From Latrodectus hesperus (lineage: Eukaryota > Arthropoda > Arachnida > Araneae > Theridiidae): 64,000 bases of DNA. Under the pieces are notes generated by a model. That model did no database searches and had not been told where the DNA came from. It saw only the letters and a program-made list of their open reading frames with translations. The stretch spans positions 57,335,279-57,399,278 of the forward strand of contig CM075862.1 in the NCBI GenBank assembly GCA_037975125.1. Reading direction: 5' to 3'. The position numbers were made by a program, and so were the translations under genes. Shown one piece after another: positions 28,009 to 50,563 of the stretch. How positions within the stretch are numbered: position 1 is the stretch's first letter; every line of letters starts with the position of its first letter.

Positions 28009-28143
28009 CTGAAATAAAAAAAATTAAATAATTTATCATTTGAATAAATAAATTAGATCAAAATGTACGGCTAAATAAATTAATAGTTATCAAATTACAA
28101 AATAAAATTAAAAAAAAATAAAAGGTTATTAAGAAATATTTAC
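28009..28143 (-). other. putative leader intron of Helitron B
   Basis: The minus strand has GTAAAT after ACAT at 28143 and TTTCAG just before 28008. These positions are equivalent to the intron-like segments of copies A and C. Confidence 0.4.
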
Positions 28144-28760
28144 ATGTTTTTGAGGTGGTATGAAAATTAGTAGAGAAAAACAGTAAAAAATAAAATTTTA
28201 TTTTATTATTTATAATATTAAAAATATTCAAACTGAACACTACTCAATAATAAAACAATACAAAGTATAATTATGAAAATGATTCACGAAAAATTGTTAT
28301 AGTATGATTATGTTGAGAACATAAACGAAAATGACTTGGAATCAAACAAATACTGTAATTCAGATGAAAACTATGGGAACCCAAACTGTTCGTTATATGA
28401 TTTGTCCAATACATCATGAAAATATATGTAAATTCTTTATTCAACCACGCGCTTGCGCGCACACGTTTATTCTCAAAGATTGTATAATCTAGAAATGTAA
28501 ACACGATGCCATCTGCCGAATACCTGTGAAACTTAGATTCTAAACCGCCATCTATTAAGAATTTTTAGAGCTAACCTATAAATAAAAACTAATGTCCTAT
28601 AATAAACATTTAATTTGCAATAATAAATATTAAGATCATTAATTAAGATAAAAACTATTCTATCTTTTAAGTTGGACCATATTATAAATGGTTACAAAAT
28701 TTCATCAAAATCCATTCAGTAGTTTCGGAGTTTATCGCAAACATACATCGTGAAAAAATA

Positions 28761-29082
<322 letters not shown>

Positions 29083-29186
29083 AAAAAAATACAAGAATAA
29101 ATAAAAAAAATCATATGCTCAGCAATATGTTCTGCGCGAAAGCTTTTTAAATAGAATTACTAAAATATAAATAATAGTAAAATTAA

Positions 29187-29292
29187 TCAAATACCGAATG
29201 GAGAATAATAATCAAATACTAAATGGAGAACAATAAATTGAAACTATGAAATATAGTAAAAATATGAAAAATATGTTCAACAGATAGTTTAA

Positions 29293-29328
<36 letters not shown>

Positions 29329-29400
29329 AAGAAACTTAGAATAAAAGGAAAATGGAACGAAGTACCGACATAATTAGCTTCTTCAGTGAGTGTTAACTAC
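29187..29400 (+). repeat. Penelope-like element terminus fragment
   Basis: Two 25-bp repeat-like units (29187 and 29212; cores GAATGGAGAATAATAA and AAATGGAGAACAATAA) resemble the 28-bp units at 36503-36614 in reverse complement. At 29340-29395, AAAATGGAACGAAGTACCG followed by AGCTTCTT and GTGTTAACTAC matches 34863-34916. A short (TA)n (29297-29324) splits the fragment. Confidence 0.5.
29297..29324. repeat. (TA)n microsatellite, short
   Basis: TA run inside the Penelope-like terminus fragment. Confidence 0.95.
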
Positions 29401-31414
<2,014 letters not shown>

Positions 31415-31880
31415 CCCCTTGCCACCCTCTATAATTCGGAACAGCTGCTGCTATATTCATAAATGTGGTGTCTAGGTATAGTAAAGTAGCCATGCGCTAC
31501 TGAATGAAACCACCTACCACGCCACCTGGTGGAAAACTGTGGAGTTACTATCTCGAAAACGGAACGAAATAGGTAAAAATAGTGATCTACAAAGTTGTTC
31601 AGCATCCTCGATTTAGTACGAAATGTATACCTTGCAGGCATTAATTTGAAGAATACAACGGTTAAAACGGGCATTTGTTGTTTCGTGCTGTGACGTGGCA
31701 CATCGTGCGTGTGTATATTTGAAAAAACAAGTATTAAAAATAATTCCAACAATTTGTATGCAGTATGCAAATACGTAAGAAACGTTTCACCTATTCACCT
31801 TTGACAGCTATAAAAGAGACATCTTGGGGCTGTAGTATGTTGATGCACCTGTTCATACCTGAGTATTGTGAGATGGTTTT
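31415..31880. other. repeat-like block of higher GC, unclassified
   Basis: The base composition is clearly less AT-biased than the flanks. It contains CCACCTGGTGG (31522-31532, a CCACC/GGTGG palindrome) and phrases such as ATCTCGAAAACGGAACGAAA. A 113-codon minus frame (31770-31429) has no recognisable domain. It resembles the non-coding arms of DNA transposons, but I could find neither termini nor a duplication. Confidence 0.3.
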
Positions 31881-32880
31881 ACTGTACGGTGAATTTTATA
31901 TTTTTGGGTAATATTTATATAAGTTTTTGCAAAATGAAAACTCTTCTATTATTCCATTGCTTTGCTTGTATGAAATTAAAATAGGAAGCTGAAAAGCAAA
32001 CCAACTGAGTATATCATTCAGATTATGAGAAATCACACTTCTCACTAAAATACTTCATGTTGATATTAAAGTTTCATAAGGAATTGAAATTCTAAAAAAA
32101 ACGGTCTTGTGTTAACGATTCAAATGAATATTTGACTTTGCAATGACTGTCGATATTTTTCTCCACATTTGTCTATCGTGTTATTGAAAATAATTTTATC
32201 TTTTATGTGCTATCATTTCATCAACTTAGAAGTCGCTGAGGTATCTTATAGAATCGCTTTCATTGTCGGAATACAATAACTTCAAATTCAGGCTTAAGCG
32301 AGAGAACGTTGTGTTCTATAAAGGAAGCTGGGGCTCATTAAATTTGTAATGGTTACGTTCTATAAGTAAAATGATACCACTGGGAATATCAGGTAAAGGT
32401 ACTTCTGCTTGATTCAGGCTTTTGGATTACATAGATTCCCACTCAACTGCTCCCCTAATTGGTTGAATCAAACTGTATTCTAGTTGCAGGTAAACATGCT
32501 AGTGTAGCAGTAATCTCATTAACCAGGCAGCGTAAATAATTTAAAATGATTTTTTAATGTTTTAATTAAATATTATATTTTGGCTTACGGATCTTATGTC
32601 AATGAAAAACTTCTCTTTGACAATGGTGGATCATATATTGCCCACAGTCCACCTGTAGAATTGCATGCTTTCCTTAGTTCTGCTTGTTCTCTAGAAATAT
32701 CGAATATAATAGAATTGAAGTTAATGATTGTAAAACATATTGCCACCGAAAAGTATCAAATGTTAGGCTGACTTTTAGGTAGGCAAAGAGCCATTAAGGA
32801 ATCAGGCTCACGTAATTTAATATTCTTGACTAAATATTTATTTAGAAATTAACAGGATTATATACAAGAACTGTCATAAA
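31881..32880. other. AT-rich intergenic DNA, nothing recognised
   Basis: A TCTATAAAGG TATA-like string near 32311 is not supported by any downstream gene. Confidence 0.4.
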
Positions 32881-32894
32881 TTGTAGACTAAAGG

Positions 32895-33340
32895 AAAACT
32901 GATGAATTTCTCACTTTCTAGAACGTTCGCCGCACATTCTGTCGGGGAAAAACTCCTCGCTGATACTGGTAACCAAGCTCCTAAATTTCGCACTCGGGAA
33001 ACAGTCTCGGACAGTCACTCGATAAGGTCGCCGATCCTCTCCGGACAGCACTGGAGCATCAGGGTAGTAAAATATCGAGGCCTGGCGTCAGTCTAAGTGA
33101 TCTTGATTCTGTCTCAGACTCGATTCGGCGTCAGTCTCATGACCTCGAGGTGGCTCGCTCTCCTTGTCCACTCCGGGACCTGTTTCAGAGAAGTATTGAA
33201 ACAGGAGCACCACACGTATGTCGAAGCTCTCTCCGCCCCCACAAGGGCCTGCTATTTATACACAAACATTCCCCCAACATCTGGCCTCCAGTAATCTCCA
33301 GATACATCTTCTAATGTCACCTTTCGATCTCTATTTACAG
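32895..33340 (-). promoter_or_regulatory. LTR-like block with TATA box, possible solo LTR
   Basis: A sharply GC-richer block. On the minus strand a TATA box (GTATAAATAGC, near 33254) is followed by a GC-rich leader with GGGGGCGGAGAG, a 9-bp hairpin (33179-33205) and about 300 bases ending near ACAGAATGTGCGGCGAACGT. This layout (U3, TATA, structured R/U5) resembles a retroelement LTR. TG/CA ends, a target duplication and a second LTR were not found. Confidence 0.35.
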
Positions 33341-34652
33341 CCACTCAACCAATTCGAATCAGAAAGAATGAAAAGGCAATAAATTTTTTGAAAGACCCTG
33401 ATCCATTTACCAGGTGATTCCAACTCAATTTGAAGAATTATATTTGTCATGAAGGACTTAATGGCCATTCACGAATCCTGTTTGCCATTCCCACTTCATC
33501 TTCCAATCAGAACTAATTGACTATCTTTGGGTATGATGTTGTTCCTAGGATTCAAACGTGGGAAATCAAGGGAAATCAATCTCGTGAACAGCTACAAAGA
33601 TGTTAACGTTCATTGAAAGACTGGAAGTAACTTGGTGGTTTCAAGCAATAACGGGGACGTTATAATGGATAGATATTTTATTATCTGGCCATCTATACTC
33701 ACTTTTATTCAATACCGAAAAGTTTAAATGCTGTTAATCAGCTAGAAGCGATACCTGTAACAAATATTATTGTCTTTCTCACTTATAAAAAAAATGCTCA
33801 GTGACTTAACATTCATACATTTTTGTATAAGGCATGCAGATTTGCCAATGCTTTATTTTTCATTTTTATTGCAGCATTTCTGATGGTCACAAATTTGTAA
33901 ATAGAATAAAAATGCATCTCATACTTAATTGGATACATTTCTGGAAAAATGAACAGAATATGTTTTTGTGCACTGTTATTAAATTTAAAATAACGGAATG
34001 CTGAAATATTGCTAACATTTCATGATACTGTTTATTCATCTCGTATAAAAATCCCTGAATAGAAATTGAAATTCTATTTGAAATCATATATATCATATTC
34101 TTAATTTGCAGAAACTCATTGTTCTCATTGGGTAGCATAAAATAATAATAACTTCGATAGGAGTTTAAAACTCAAATATTCTGCAGCAATGTAAATGTTC
34201 CTAGCTTAAAAAGAATGAGAGTAAATTGTTGAAATTGAACTTATTTTCTTCAAGGATTATTTGTGAGAAATTAAAATAAAATGTCAGTTATATTTTATGC
34301 AATTTTATAAAAAATATTAATAACAATAATTTATGTAAATATTTAATTCAAAATGAAATAATACATTGAAACAATTTTGTACATTTTATACTCACTCATA
34401 GGTTTACCATTGGTATTGCAATGTGCACAGTTCACAAATCAACACTGCGAATCCTTTAAGATAATAAATAAACATTTATAACAAATTACTTTTAATACGT
34501 GCTTTATAAATTCTGTATAAATTTTAGTAATTTTATTGATATTTTCAACCTTTTTTCCACAATTCCAAACAGAATAATTATAAGTGTCTGAATTTAACTA
34601 TTATTCCTCACTCAATAAGTTGTTTCATACATTTGCCTGATTAATTTAAATA

Positions 34653-34655
<3 letters not shown>
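33341..34655. other. AT-rich intergenic DNA, nothing recognised
   Basis: Open frames here (for example 34138-33887, minus) have no recognised domain. Confidence 0.45.

Positions 34656-34744
<89 letters not shown>
34656..34744. repeat. (TA)n microsatellite, about 90 bp
   Basis: A TA run abutting the left Penelope-like inverted terminus. Confidence 0.97.
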
Positions 34745-34747
<3 letters not shown>

Positions 34748-34822
34748 TATTTTATAAAATACAATGAAAAATGCCAAATGGAGAAGTATACAAATAGTAA
34801 ATAGTACATTGAAAATACTTGG
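34745..34822 (+). repeat. left inverted terminal repeat of Penelope-like element
   Basis: About 75 bases containing ACAATGAAAAATGCCAAATG and AATAGTAAATAGTACATTG are an inverted copy of 36588-36662, at close to 90% identity by eye. Penelope-like elements often carry partial inverted copies at their ends. Confidence 0.7.
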
Positions 34823-35449
34823 AAAAATTTTTCAAAGAAAATATCAAAGAAAGATAGATATAAAATGGAATGAAGTACCAATATGGCCAGCTTCTTTAGG
34901 GGGTGTTGACCACATTGGCACAAATTATGGCTTTTCTGCAATGGCCCAATACATAGTCTTAAAAAAAAGCCAGTACACCCCAAAGCTATACCAAAAGTTC
35001 AAACCAAAATATCAAGCCAGAGTAAAAGAAATAGAATTTAATCTAAAATATATAAATCAAAATCCAATGTTGCCAAAATACATTTTATTTATAATAATCA
35101 AATTAAAACCATATCCAAATGCAAGTCCAAATCTGCAAGAACCTCACCAAATACTATATGTAAGCCAATTAAATACATAAATTAGCGACTAAGTGTAAAC
35201 ACTATCGGCATTTCAAGCTTCTTATAAGACCTTCAAGGCTTGGGTGACCCTTCTGTAGTATAAAATTAAGCCTTACTTCACTCTTATAAGCAATGCTCTA
35301 CTAGCCAAATAGTGTTTAATAAATTTAGTTGGAATGTCATTATGAGTTAAAATATTTTCTAGCCTATTTATTTGTTTATTGATGTTATTTAAATTATTAC
35401 ATATATTGTATATTCTATTAAATTGATTAAAAATAATATTTTTTATAAA
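34823..35449 (+). other. sequence between Penelope-like terminus and RT relic
   Basis: The plus strand is open at 34764-35180 (138 codons), starting within the terminal repeat. Its text shows no RT or nuclease motif, and part of it (34863-34916) is shared with 29.34 kb. It is more likely untranslated element sequence than a gene. Confidence 0.35.
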
Positions 35450-36560
35450 TTTTAATTGAAATGTTTGAATTCCAGAAAATCAGTTTATTAACTTTGAAAT
35501 TAAAATTATTAGTTTTATCATATATGTCAGTAAATGTGTTGTTATCTTTTATCGTAATTGAAATACCTGGAAATTCAGTTTTTAAGTTATCAATAATAGT
35601 TTTAATTAATTTTAATTCCTCAGGATATATATTATTGTTAATGTTATCAAATTCTAGGCAATTAAAAATTGTAAAATCCTCAATTTATCTATAAGCAAAA
35701 TGCATTAGTGTAATAAGTGATTTTTCATAGAAGTTTAAAAATAAATTTGCTAATATACTTGAAAATTTGGAACCCTGAGGAATGCCGTTAACTTGTAAAT
35801 AAATATTTTCTCCATAAGAAATATAATTATTATAAATACAAAACAAACTAAGGTCTTTCCAAAAATTTATATCGATATCCAATATTGAATTAATATCATC
35901 AAAATGAAACATAATAATATCAAAATTTTTTCAAGTGGAATACTGGAAATCTTTGAAATCATAAGGGGAAACAACATTAATTTTATTGGCAGAAATAAAT
36001 TCAATGATAGGTTTATTATTCTTAATTATCCACGTATAATTTGAATTACTAATCTTATTTAGAATTATATTTAAATAATAATAAAATAAATTACCAAATT
36101 TGTCTGCATAAGTGCTGCATCAGCATGTAATAAACCGAAATTTAAGAGGGTTTTTATGGAATTTCGGGTATACTGTAATATATGGAATTTTAAAGTTTAT
36201 ATTTTTAATTTTGAGTTTTTTTAGCAAAGGCAAGAATTTTTTTTTTTGAGTTTTTTAGCTAAGGCAAGATTTTTTTAAATATTGTTGTTTTTTTTAATTA
36301 ATAATTTTGTAAGTAGTTGAATTAGATATTTCTTCATTTAATATCTACTGGAGTATTTCTTAATCTACTGGAGTAATAATGAAGAGTTTTTGTATTTCTT
36401 TTATATACTTTTTTAGATATTTTTTGTTTATTCCCTTAAATTTTAAATTATTTGCATTTGTTTTAAATTTGCAGTAGAAATTTCTCACAGTGGAAATGGA
36501 ATTAGTATTTTCAATGTATTGTTTTCCATTTAGTATTTTCAATGTATTGTTTTCCATTTA
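35450..36560 (-). pseudogene. Penelope-like reverse transcriptase relic
   Basis: The minus strand, in broken frames, reads in order: KKYIKEIQKLFIITPVD (about 36410-36360), YPKFHKNPLKFRFI (about 36175-36130, the PKxHK block typical of Penelope-like RTs), ISNSNYTWIIKNNKPIIEFI (about 36050-35990), FHFDD, QVNGIPQGSKFSSILANLFL (about 35800-35740), and FAYR-stop-IEDF at about 35708-35680, where an RYIDD-like catalytic box would be. A stop replaces the Tyr codon and Glu replaces the first Asp. Sequence around NNIYPEELKLIK follows. The GIY-YIG endonuclease expected downstream is not seen. Confidence 0.6.
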
Positions 36561-36614
36561 GTATTTTCAATGTATTGTTTTCCACTTAGCATTTTCAATG
36601 TACTATTTACTATT
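36503..36614. repeat. 28-bp tandem repeat, about four units
   Basis: Units start at 36503, 36531, 36559 and 36587 with the core TAGTATTTTCAATGTATTG, then TTTTCCATT. The first three are almost identical and the fourth diverges into the inverted terminal repeat. The array lies at the 5' end of the RT relic, where it also shifts the reading frame from unit to unit. Confidence 0.85.
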
Positions 36615-36662
36615 TGTACCATTCTCCATTTGGCATTTTTCATTGTATTTTTTAAAATAAAC
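36588..36662 (-). repeat. right inverted terminal repeat of Penelope-like element
   Basis: Reverse-complement partner of 34745-34822. It shares GGCATTTTTCATTGTATTTT and CAATGTACTATTTACTATTT. Confidence 0.7.
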
Positions 36663-36760
36663 TATTATCTATATCTTAGTAATACTATTTTAGCTGCCTT
36701 TGCGCTAAATGTATTGCTAAGCATATATTCTTGTGCTTTTGAGTTCTTATCTAACCTTGC

Positions 36761-36762
<2 letters not shown>

Positions 36763-36838
<76 letters not shown>
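36763..36838. repeat. (TA)n microsatellite, about 75 bp
   Basis: TA run directly left of the tRNA-derived SINE. A shorter TA run resumes right of it at 37110. Confidence 0.97.
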
Positions 36839-36839
<1 letters not shown>

Positions 36840-37112
36840 TCCATTGCACGACAGCCCATGTGGGCCAAGGCCTACAGTGCCCATAACTGTTTTCATAACG
36901 GAGAGCCCTGGGGTGCGAAGAATATGTCCCAGTTTGGTGGTCAGCTTAACGTAAGACCCCCAGTGTTTAGTTCCCAAGCATGCTTGGTATTCAGTTAATC
37001 GACCCACTGAAGAGATGAAAGGCTGAGTCGACCTTGCTCGAGCCCGAGGATCGAACCTCTTACCTGTGTCATGGGAGCGTGAAACGCTGCCATTAAGCCA
37101 CCGGGATTCTAT
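36839..37112 (-). mobile_element. tRNA-derived SINE
   Basis: The minus strand begins AGAATCCCGGTGGCTTAATG. A good pol III A box (TGGCTTAATGG, 37100-37090) is followed by a B box (GGTTCGATCCT, 37057-37047). The spacing is tRNA-like, and a body of about 170 bases follows that is shared with 18515-18697. The element is embedded in (TA)n. No poly-A tail is obvious; the TA repeat may serve as the 3' tail. High GC relative to its surroundings supports a recent arrival. Confidence 0.75.
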
Positions 37113-37131
37113 ATATATAATAATAATAATA

Positions 37132-42730
<5,599 letters not shown>

Positions 42731-43328
42731 ATTATATATATATAAAAATTTCGTGTGTCACGATGTATGTTCCCGATAAACTCCGAAACTATACTGAACC
42801 GATTTTGAGAAAATTTTGTAACCATTTATAATATGGTCCAACTTAAAGGATAGAATAGTTTTTATCTCTTAATTATTGATCTCAATATTTATTATACGAT
42901 GTTAGTGTTTATTTATCAATTAATTGTAAATTCAAAATAGTTGGCGATTTAGCATCTAAGTTGCACAGGTATTCGGCAGATAGCGACGTGTTTATTTTTC
43001 TAGATTATACTATCCATAGAAAATTAACGTGAGCGCGCAAGCACGTGGTTAAATATAGAATTTACATATATTTTCATGATGTGTAATCATACTGTAACAA
43101 TTTTTCGTGAATCATTTTTATAATTATACTTTGTATTGTGTTATTATTGTGCAGTGTTCAATTTGAATATTTTTAATATTATAAATAGTAAAATAAAACT
43201 TTATTTATTGCTGTTTTCCTCTACTAATTTTCATACCACCTCGAAAATATGTAAGTAATTCTTGATAGCCTTTTACTTTTTTTATTTTTATTTTATAATT
43301 TGATGATTGGCTCTGGAATCGTGCTATT

Positions 43329-43918
43329 TTGGCAGCAAGAAACGTTGATGTGAACGAAATTAGCTTCCATATACAACAGATGTTGCCCGGTGATTTGATG
43401 TCTTTTAAATCAATCGATACAGTTATTGATGAAAACGAAGTCGTAAACTTTCCAACTGAATTTTTGAATTCTCTGGATATACCAGGAATGCCATCACACA
43501 ATCTTCAATTGAAAATTGGTTCACCAATTATTCTTCTACGTAAGTTAAACCCACCTCAATTATGTAACGGTACACGCTTAGTCATAAAAAAATGACCGAA
43601 AATATTCTCGAAGCAACAATTTTGACGGGAAAATTTAAAGGAGATATCGTCCTGTTGCCATGTATTCCACTGATAGCGTCAAAATCTCCAATACCGTTTA
43701 AAAGGCTCCAATTTCTGATTTGTTTAGCTTTTGCGATGACTATAAATAAATCTATAGGCAAAACAATGTCTATTTGCGGTTTGGATTTGAAAAACACATG
43801 TTTCTCACATGGACAGCTATATGTTGCCTGGTCACGTGTAGGAAAACCATCAAATCTCTTCGTGTTATCGAAAGATAGGTTAACCAGGAATGTTGTACAC
43901 AAAGTAGTACTTAGATAA
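43329..43918 (+). pseudogene. Helitron D helicase C-terminal fragment
   Basis: Two open pieces (43329-43595 and 43592-43918) overlap at a run of seven A, where a one-base indel shifts frame. They read NEISFHIQQMLPGDLMSFKS, QLKIGSPIILLRKLNPPQLC, then TGKFKGDIVLLPCIPLIAS, the motif V-like INKSIGKTMSICGL, the motif VI-like YVAWSRVGKPSNL, and the C-terminus HKVVLR. This is the last third of the Pif1-like domain. Without Walker A and B it cannot act as a helicase. Confidence 0.8.
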
Positions 43919-44264
43919 TTTTTAGTTTTAATAATTTAAAATTGAAAAAATAATAGTTCGATATCAATGTTATCTACCTCGTTTATAACAATTTATTTTT
44001 AGATGTTTTTAATTTATATAGAATATTTTATAAGTAAGTCACTGATTACAAACTATAATTTAATATAAGATGAATAAAATGTAAATTCAGAAAGTTTATG
44101 TTGGTTTGTGCTTAATTTCAAAATTTCGATACTTTACCTATTACTTTTAAATTTTTGCGAAATGTTTTATTTTTAATCTCATATGAATGAACCTATTTTA
44201 AATTTTTTTAGTAAATATTAATTTCATTGAACCCAAGAATTAGTAAAAAATTGATTCAATATAT

Positions 44265-44306
44265 TTTAAAAACTCAGCCACTGCAACGCGTGGCTGAGTT
44301 TTTAAA
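44265..44306 (+). terminator. Helitron D 3' palindrome
   Basis: A perfect inverted repeat with 17-bp arms (44265-44281 and 44290-44306) and an 8-base loop TGCAACGC. The inner stem CAGCCAC/GTGGCTG is shared with copies B and C. The flanking A and T runs extend it in D only. It corresponds to the Helitron 3' termination hairpin, not a transcription terminator. Confidence 0.75.
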
Positions 44307-45320
44307 TGTTATTAAAAGTTCCTTTTAAAAAACTTTTTTCTAAAAAGTTGTCATTTTTTCTAAAGTGTTAAAGAAATATAAAGGTCCTACCTGTCAAACA
44401 CCACATTCTTTTATACAATCAAACTTCTCAATTTAAGACAAATTCTCAATGCTTCCTTTTCCCACTGTTTACAATACGAATTTAACGTACAAAAATACTT
44501 TGCTTAACATTCTAATTATTATCCTTATCAAAACGGAAGGTAAATGTTTACTTTCATATGACGTTTTAAAAGTTTCCTATTGATAATCATTAAGTAATTT
44601 AGCTAGTTTACATATTAATTTATCAAGAAAGGTGACAAGGCAAATATTTGAAGAATGAGCTCTTGTTCTTTTTTGTTCTGTAAGTATAATCGTTTTCTTT
44701 AAGAAAATGAATTTTACTTAAAGACATGTTTCGGTAATCACTGTAATCAAGTGTATAATTATTATAAAACGGGTGACCCATTTTTAATTTTGAATTTTAG
44801 ATTGTATTTTCTAAAATCAGTTTCAATCAGAAATTTTACTATTCAAGCAATATATTTCAAGCAAAATTTGTTCAAATGATTTTTGGATTGCTTCTAATTT
44901 TTTCCCCTTTTGGGCCAAATTTATTAAAGTTATTTTTGCTCTCAATCACTGATTTCCAACATTAACCACACATTAGTTTCTTAAGAAATACAATTTTTTT
45001 TCTGAAATTACAAATACTAAAGTCTTTAGTACGTTTATTTATTAACCTGCAACATTTATATTTTATAGAATTTCTACACTTACTTCCAAAAGTTAAGCAC
45101 GAATATGTAAAATATGCAAATAAATCAACAAATACTGCTTCGATTGATATAAAATTCGGCAGGAAAGTAGCATATATTTTTAACCAAAAAATATAATGAA
45201 ATATACAGAAATGAAAACATTTTATAAATTTTTGTAAGTTATCAGATAATGACAAACTGGAGTTTTAAATAGAATTATGTATTAAGTGAAAATAAATCGG
45301 GTAAAATTTTAAAAAAAACA
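44307..45320. other. AT-rich intergenic DNA, nothing recognised
   Basis: Minus-strand open frame 45255-44962 shows no known domain. Confidence 0.45.
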
Positions 45321-45659
45321 TTAATAGGGTATGTGATTCCTCCTCATCTATATGCAAAGTTTATACCTTGTGACCATGATTTCAATCCACCGCACCACCA
45401 CCGAACTAATCAATAGCCATTCTTCTTGTAGAGCAGTTTCCAGCTCAATAAGAGTGGCAGGAGTTAAAAAACGTGAAGGTACAGCATGGGCGAGAGCATC
45501 CCAGAAATTTTCAATGGGATTAAGGTTGGGAGAATATGATGGCCACGCCATACGTGCAATCCCTTTACTCTCCAGGTAGCCATCGGTGATGTCAGCTCTA
45601 TGGGGACATGAGTTATCGTCCATTAAAATAAAAGTGAGGCCAACTGCGGCAGCGTACAA
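45321..45659 (-). pseudogene. Tc1-family transposase C-terminal fragment
   Basis: The minus frame starting at 45659 reads FILMDDNSCPHRADITDGYL, then ARMAWPSYSPNLNPIENFWD and ALQEEWLLISS, ending YKLCI at a TAG (45350-45348). The catalytic Asp of the DDN block and the Glu of PIEN are both kept; the first catalytic Asp region is missing. After the TAG the same frame continues with MRRNHIPY to a TAA at 45323-45321, which resembles the usual Tc1 C-terminus, so the TAG is probably premature. The family differs from the 15 kb copy. The 5' side is cut off at about 45660 by a SINE-like sequence. Confidence 0.8.
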
Positions 45660-45660
45660 T

Positions 45661-45797
45661 CTCTAAATGGGTCTGGGACAGGAAAAGATAAGGACAGGAA
45701 AGAGAGAGAAAGTGCATCAATGCCGGAACTGGGATTTGAAACCATGACCTAACTATCCGCAGTAAATCACTCTCAAACTACTAGATAGGGTGTGCAC
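45661..45797 (-). repeat. tRNA-derived SINE-like element
   Basis: The minus strand has a tRNA-like head: an A-box-like TAGTAGTTTGAG near 45785 and a B box GGTTTCAAATCCC near 45740-45728, followed by CAGTTCCGGCATTGATG and a CT-rich tail. It directly abuts the truncated Tc1 fragment. The B-box core (GTTTCAAATCC) has one extra T compared with the consensus. Confidence 0.55.
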
Positions 45798-50161
<4,364 letters not shown>

Positions 50162-50241
50162 AAAAATTGTAGAGCTAGTTAGGTATATGGGAATTACATT
50201 TGTATGTTGTTCCCATATACCTAACTAGCTCTACAATTTTT
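50162..50241. repeat. perfect 31-bp hairpin
   Basis: The arms at 50162-50192 and 50211-50241 are exact reverse complements (core TAGAGCTAGTTAGGTATATG) around an 18-base loop. The 80-base structure has the size of a pre-miRNA. The lack of any bulge is more like a small inverted duplication or a hairpin transposon remnant. No homologous copy was noticed elsewhere in the window. Confidence 0.9.
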
Positions 50242-50563
50242 ATCTCTTCTCTGAATCTGTTGAAAAGATAATTATTCGCTTAAGAAAGAGAAATGTTTAG
50301 CTACATACTTCATATTTCTAACTTTCATAGAGAAAATTTTACAGCATCAACAGGCTTCAATTTTTCATATAACATATTTCCTACCCCCATTGATAAAAAT
50401 TTCGTGATTATCTGCAGAATAGGAAATCAGTTGGCTCACAACATCAATATGATATCAGCACTGATATACAGGTGGCTTCTGGGGTCGTAATGCCATGTCA
50501 AAAGCCTCATGTTGAGTAATACGACTGTAAATATATTAAAGATGTGCAAAATTATCTATGTTA

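Larger units (their letters stand above)
42738..44306 (+). mobile_element. Helitron copy D, internally deleted, head-to-tail with C
   Basis: The 5' end (AAAAATTTCGTG, about 42744) follows the 3' end of copy C after only a short TA spacer. The leader runs to about 43303 and then joins the helicase gene in its C-terminal third, at a point equivalent to about 10518 in copy A. The whole Rep domain and the ATPase core are deleted. The 3' untranslated region and terminal hairpin are present (to 44306), but no CTRR follows. Confidence 0.85.

Noticed and set aside
32300..32330. TATA-like TCTATAAAGG as a promoter
   Set aside because: No leader, gene or element structure follows it on either strand.
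34764..35180. Plus-strand frame of 138 codons as a host gene
   Set aside because: It begins inside the Penelope-like terminal repeat, part of it recurs at 29.3 kb, and it has no known motif.
36503..36614. CRISPR-like array
   Set aside because: The units are contiguous tandem repeats without spacers, in a eukaryotic retroelement.
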